DNA of 7,828 nt from a bacterium (GTDB taxonomy: Bacteria; Patescibacteriota; Gracilibacteria; Absconditabacterales; Absconditicoccaceae): NCBI GenBank assembly GCA_020629735.1, contig JAHDCT010000050.1:455-8282 (forward strand). Reading direction: 5' to 3'. Under the pieces are notes generated by a model, which was not told the DNA's origin, did no database searches, and saw only the letters and a program-made list of their open reading frames with translations. The translations under genes were made by a program, and so were the position numbers. Position 1 is the first letter of the stretch. Every line of letters begins with the position of its first letter. Below are positions 5,550 to 7,828 of this stretch, piece by piece.

Positions 5550-7016
5550 ATGTCATTTTATCTAAAATACCGTCCATATTCATTTGATACTTTAGTTGGA
5601 CAAAAACATATAGTTGATGTATTAAAGGCTCAGATTGGTTGAAACAAACTGAATCATAATTACTTATTTTATGGTCCGAGAGGTACCTGAAAAACAAGTA
5701 CTGCGAGACTATTAGCAAAAGCAGTGAACGATGAGAATTTTTTGCAAGATCAATCAAGTGAAATTGTGCAGTTAATCGATACGGGTAAAACATTAGATTA
5801 TGTCGAAATAGATGCTGCTTCTCATACCTGAGTAGACAATATCCGTGAAGAAATTATCGAGAAAGCGCTTTATAGACCTACTAGTCTCAAGAAAAAAGTA
5901 TATGTAATAGATGAAGTGCATATGCTAAGTAAAGGTGCTTTTAATGCACTTCTCAAGATCATGGAGGAGCCACCAGAGTATCTTATGTTTATCTTAGCAA
6001 CGACAGAAATCCATAAGGTACCAGATACCATTATCTCTCGTTGCCAGGTATTTAATTTTACCCATCATTCAGTTGATGATATAGTTGCATATCTTTCTCA
6101 TATTGCTGACCAAGAAAGTATTGAGTACGAAAAAGAGGGATTAACCATGATAGCAAGAATGGCTCAATGATGATTGCGCGACGCAATTAAGTATTTGGAG
6201 CAGGTAAGTATTTTAGGTAAAGTTACTGAAGCTCAGGTAGCCTCAAGCTTATGAGTTGTTTCTCAACAAGTGTTGGAAGGAATAGTAAACTTCTGCAAAG
6301 AAAAAGATTTCGAAAAAGTGATCACACAAATGTCCACTGAAGCAAATTCTGGGACTAATTTACCGAATCTATTCAAAGATTTACTGTGATATGCTGATGA
6401 ACATTTTTTAGAAGACCCAGACTTTTATAGCACATTTATTGAGTTTGCAGCAAAAACTATACGCGAAATGAAAGGATCAACCTATCCTTTAGCTATCATA
6501 AAAGCACAAGCGTATAATTACTTAACTCAGAAGAGGGGGTGAACATCAGAAAAAACTGACAACGCCCAGCAGAACGTGAACAGTAGTCAAGAAAAAAGAG
6601 AAGCCAAGAAGGTAGAGGTGAAAGAGAAAAAGGCAGAAATTGTCTCAGAAGCTGAAAGCACTAAAGAACAACCTGTACCTAAGGAAGATAATACAGACAC
6701 TAAAGAGAACACTCAAGAAAGAACTAAAGAAAATACATGAGAAACTGATAGCGAAAAAATAAAAGAGCAACTTATAGAAAAAGTCGATAAAAGAATGATG
6801 AAAACAATCCTAAAAAGTTATGCTATGATTGAAAAAATTGAGGACAATACAGTATATTTCATAATTATGCAGCAGCAATTTTACTCTAGCTTTTCTAAAG
6901 CTGAAAACCTAACCTATATGGCTTCATTTCTAAAAGAAATTATGGGTAAAGACGTAACGGTGGTAGCCAAATTTATGTCAAAAGAAGACGTTTTCAAAAA
7001 ACAACTCCTAGCTTAG
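5550..7016 (+). CDS. dnaX: DNA polymerase III subunit gamma/tau
   Basis: DnaX is the ATPase of the clamp loader that opens the sliding clamp onto primed DNA. The 488-residue protein starts MSFYLKYRPYSFDTLVGQKH, typical of the family. Domain I carries Walker A YGPRGTGKTS (41-50), the EIDAASHTGVDNIRE segment (86-100), Walker B VYVIDEVHMLS (117-127), NALLKIMEEPP (132-142), sensor ATTEIHKVPDTI and the arginine finger SRC (163-165). GGLRDA (207-212) is sensor 2; a collar domain follows to about 328. A charged, K/E/T-rich linker (about 331-405) leads to an 80-residue C-terminal domain. Nine TGA codons are read as Gly, including Walker A Gly47 and both glycines of GGLRDA. The four zinc-binding cysteines normally between Walker A and B are absent. 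The stop is TAG. It is alone in its unit: no recR follows. The identification is firm. Confidence 0.96.
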
Positions 7017-7029
7017 GAGTTATTTTTTT
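7003..7029 (+). terminator. Terminator after dnaX, usable from both sides
   Basis: A perfect stem, AACTCCTA (7003-7010) with TAGGAGTT (7014-7021), has a three-base loop. The dnaX stop codon forms part of the 3' arm. The T run at 7023-7029 serves the plus strand. On the minus strand the same stem is followed by GTTTTTTG, so it can also end the convergent transcript of the gene at 7061-7828. Confidence 0.85.
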
Positions 7030-7060
7030 AAGAAGGCAAAGTATAGGTCGGGTAGAGTGT

Positions 7061-7828
7061 CTATTGAAGTAAATCAGTTGTCTGTTCAATGTAGTTACTC
7101 ACTCTAGAAATAGTTCATTCTATCTCTTCCGTATCGACAATTTCAACTCATCCTTCGATTTTTTGTAAAAGACGATCGGCTCTATTAAATCACGCAAAAG
7201 CAAATTTAACGGCATCTTGATTTCAAATAAGTCTCGATTTATTAAGAAGTGTACGGGTCTGTACTCTTAATCCAGAGAGCTTACTAATAAGTTCATCTCT
7301 GTATGCTTGAGCTGCTTCTTCACTAATTTCTGGATCTTGATCTGTGTCTTCTCAATCCCCATTTCAAGTAGTTGAATTACCTGCATTTGGCTCTGTATTA
7401 CTTGGATTAGTAGGAACCTGAACCGTATCACCTAGATCACCAGTGTTTGGTTCTGTTATAGTTCAGTTATTACCTTGGTCAGGCTCTACTTTTTGAGAGC
7501 CAGGAATAACTGTCGGAGGTCAAAGATCTTCTACAGGAGTAGATCAAGAATTAGAAAAGATGATCTTGAAGATAAACCAACTAAAAAGAAGCAGAAGTGG
7601 AAGTACAAGTAACTTTAATCAGAGAATAATCTTGTCTCTAAGTCAATTATCTTCATCTTCTTCATCATAATCATCGAATTCTTCATCGTCATATTCATCC
7701 TGATCAAAGTTTTCAGTAACTGAATAATCATGAGCAGGTATGTCTTGAGACACAACCATTGGTTTGTCTTCAATTCAAGCAGTTGAAGTAGCTTCTGTAT
7801 ACTGGCTGTCCTGTTCTACAGGTGTCTC
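7061..7828 (-). CDS. Single-pass membrane protein, C-terminal part, unknown function
   Basis: The frame is open from the right edge to a TAG at 7063-7061 and gives 255 residues; the start lies outside the window. Twelve TGA codons are read as Gly. Visible from the N-terminal side: a polar region, a very acidic patch around residues 44-66 (runs such as DEYDDEEFDDYDEEDED), a basic LRDK, one membrane helix around 72-93 (GLKLLVLPLLLLFSWFIFKI), a linker of about 75 residues rich in P, T, N, G and D (for example TEPNTGDLGDTVQVPTNPSN), and a helical C-terminal domain of about 85 residues (ISEEAAQAYRDELISKLSGL onward, ending EQTTDLLQ). The acidic part is probably cytoplasmic and the linker extracellular. 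I recognise no family and no catalytic motif. It converges on dnaX with a shared terminator. Confidence 0.75.

Noticed and set aside
6580..6640. Programmed frameshift in dnaX at A-rich runs, giving a gamma form
   Set aside because: Runs of five to six A exist, but none forms an A AAA AAG heptamer in the correct phase with a following stem. Not supported.

Overview
The window reads coherently only if UGA is translated as glycine (genetic code 25), with TAA and TAG as the only stops. About a hundred in-frame TGA codons lie inside conserved genes, including the Walker A glycine of DnaX, the MGCP glycine of a tRNA-dihydrouridine synthase and the PGG motif of RsmH. UGA-to-Gly recoding is known in the candidate phyla Absconditabacteria (SR1) and Gracilibacteria (BD1-5) of the Patescibacteria/CPR. 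The AT-rich composition, the lack of clear Shine-Dalgarno sites and the small S-layer-like proteins fit that origin. The sequence alone does not say which of the two phyla it is.

Layout. (1) Positions 1-1544, minus strand: an export-signal protein with S-layer-homology-like repeats (906-1544), a three-TM protein ending in a helix-hairpin-helix domain (261-866), and the start of an unrecognised gene leaving the left edge (1-230). The gaps are 39 and 30 bases, so this looks like an operon. (2) 1545-1778: divergent intergenic region. (3) 1779-3119, plus strand: rsmH followed by a small FtsL-like membrane protein, a remnant of the division and cell-wall cluster. (4) 3131-3171: a hairpin terminator serving convergent transcripts. 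(5) 3182-4974, minus strand: a UPF0489 protein and a dus-family tRNA-dihydrouridine synthase that overlap by 16 bases. (6) 4975-5549: a 575-base non-coding stretch with a near-consensus plus-strand promoter, a run of hairpins and a strong intrinsic terminator. Together these bound a candidate non-coding RNA of about 350 nt. (7) 5550-7016, plus strand: dnaX, ending in a symmetrical terminator. (8) 7061-7828, minus strand: the C-terminal part of a single-pass membrane protein, cut by the right edge.

The recognisable functions are ribosome and tRNA maturation (RsmH, Dus), DNA replication (DnaX) and cell envelope (SLH-like, FtsL-like and two further membrane proteins). No mobile element, CRISPR array, tRNA or rRNA is visible. 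The item most worth following is the promoter-to-terminator RNA upstream of dnaX, which I cannot match to RNase P RNA, tmRNA, SRP RNA or 6S RNA by eye.
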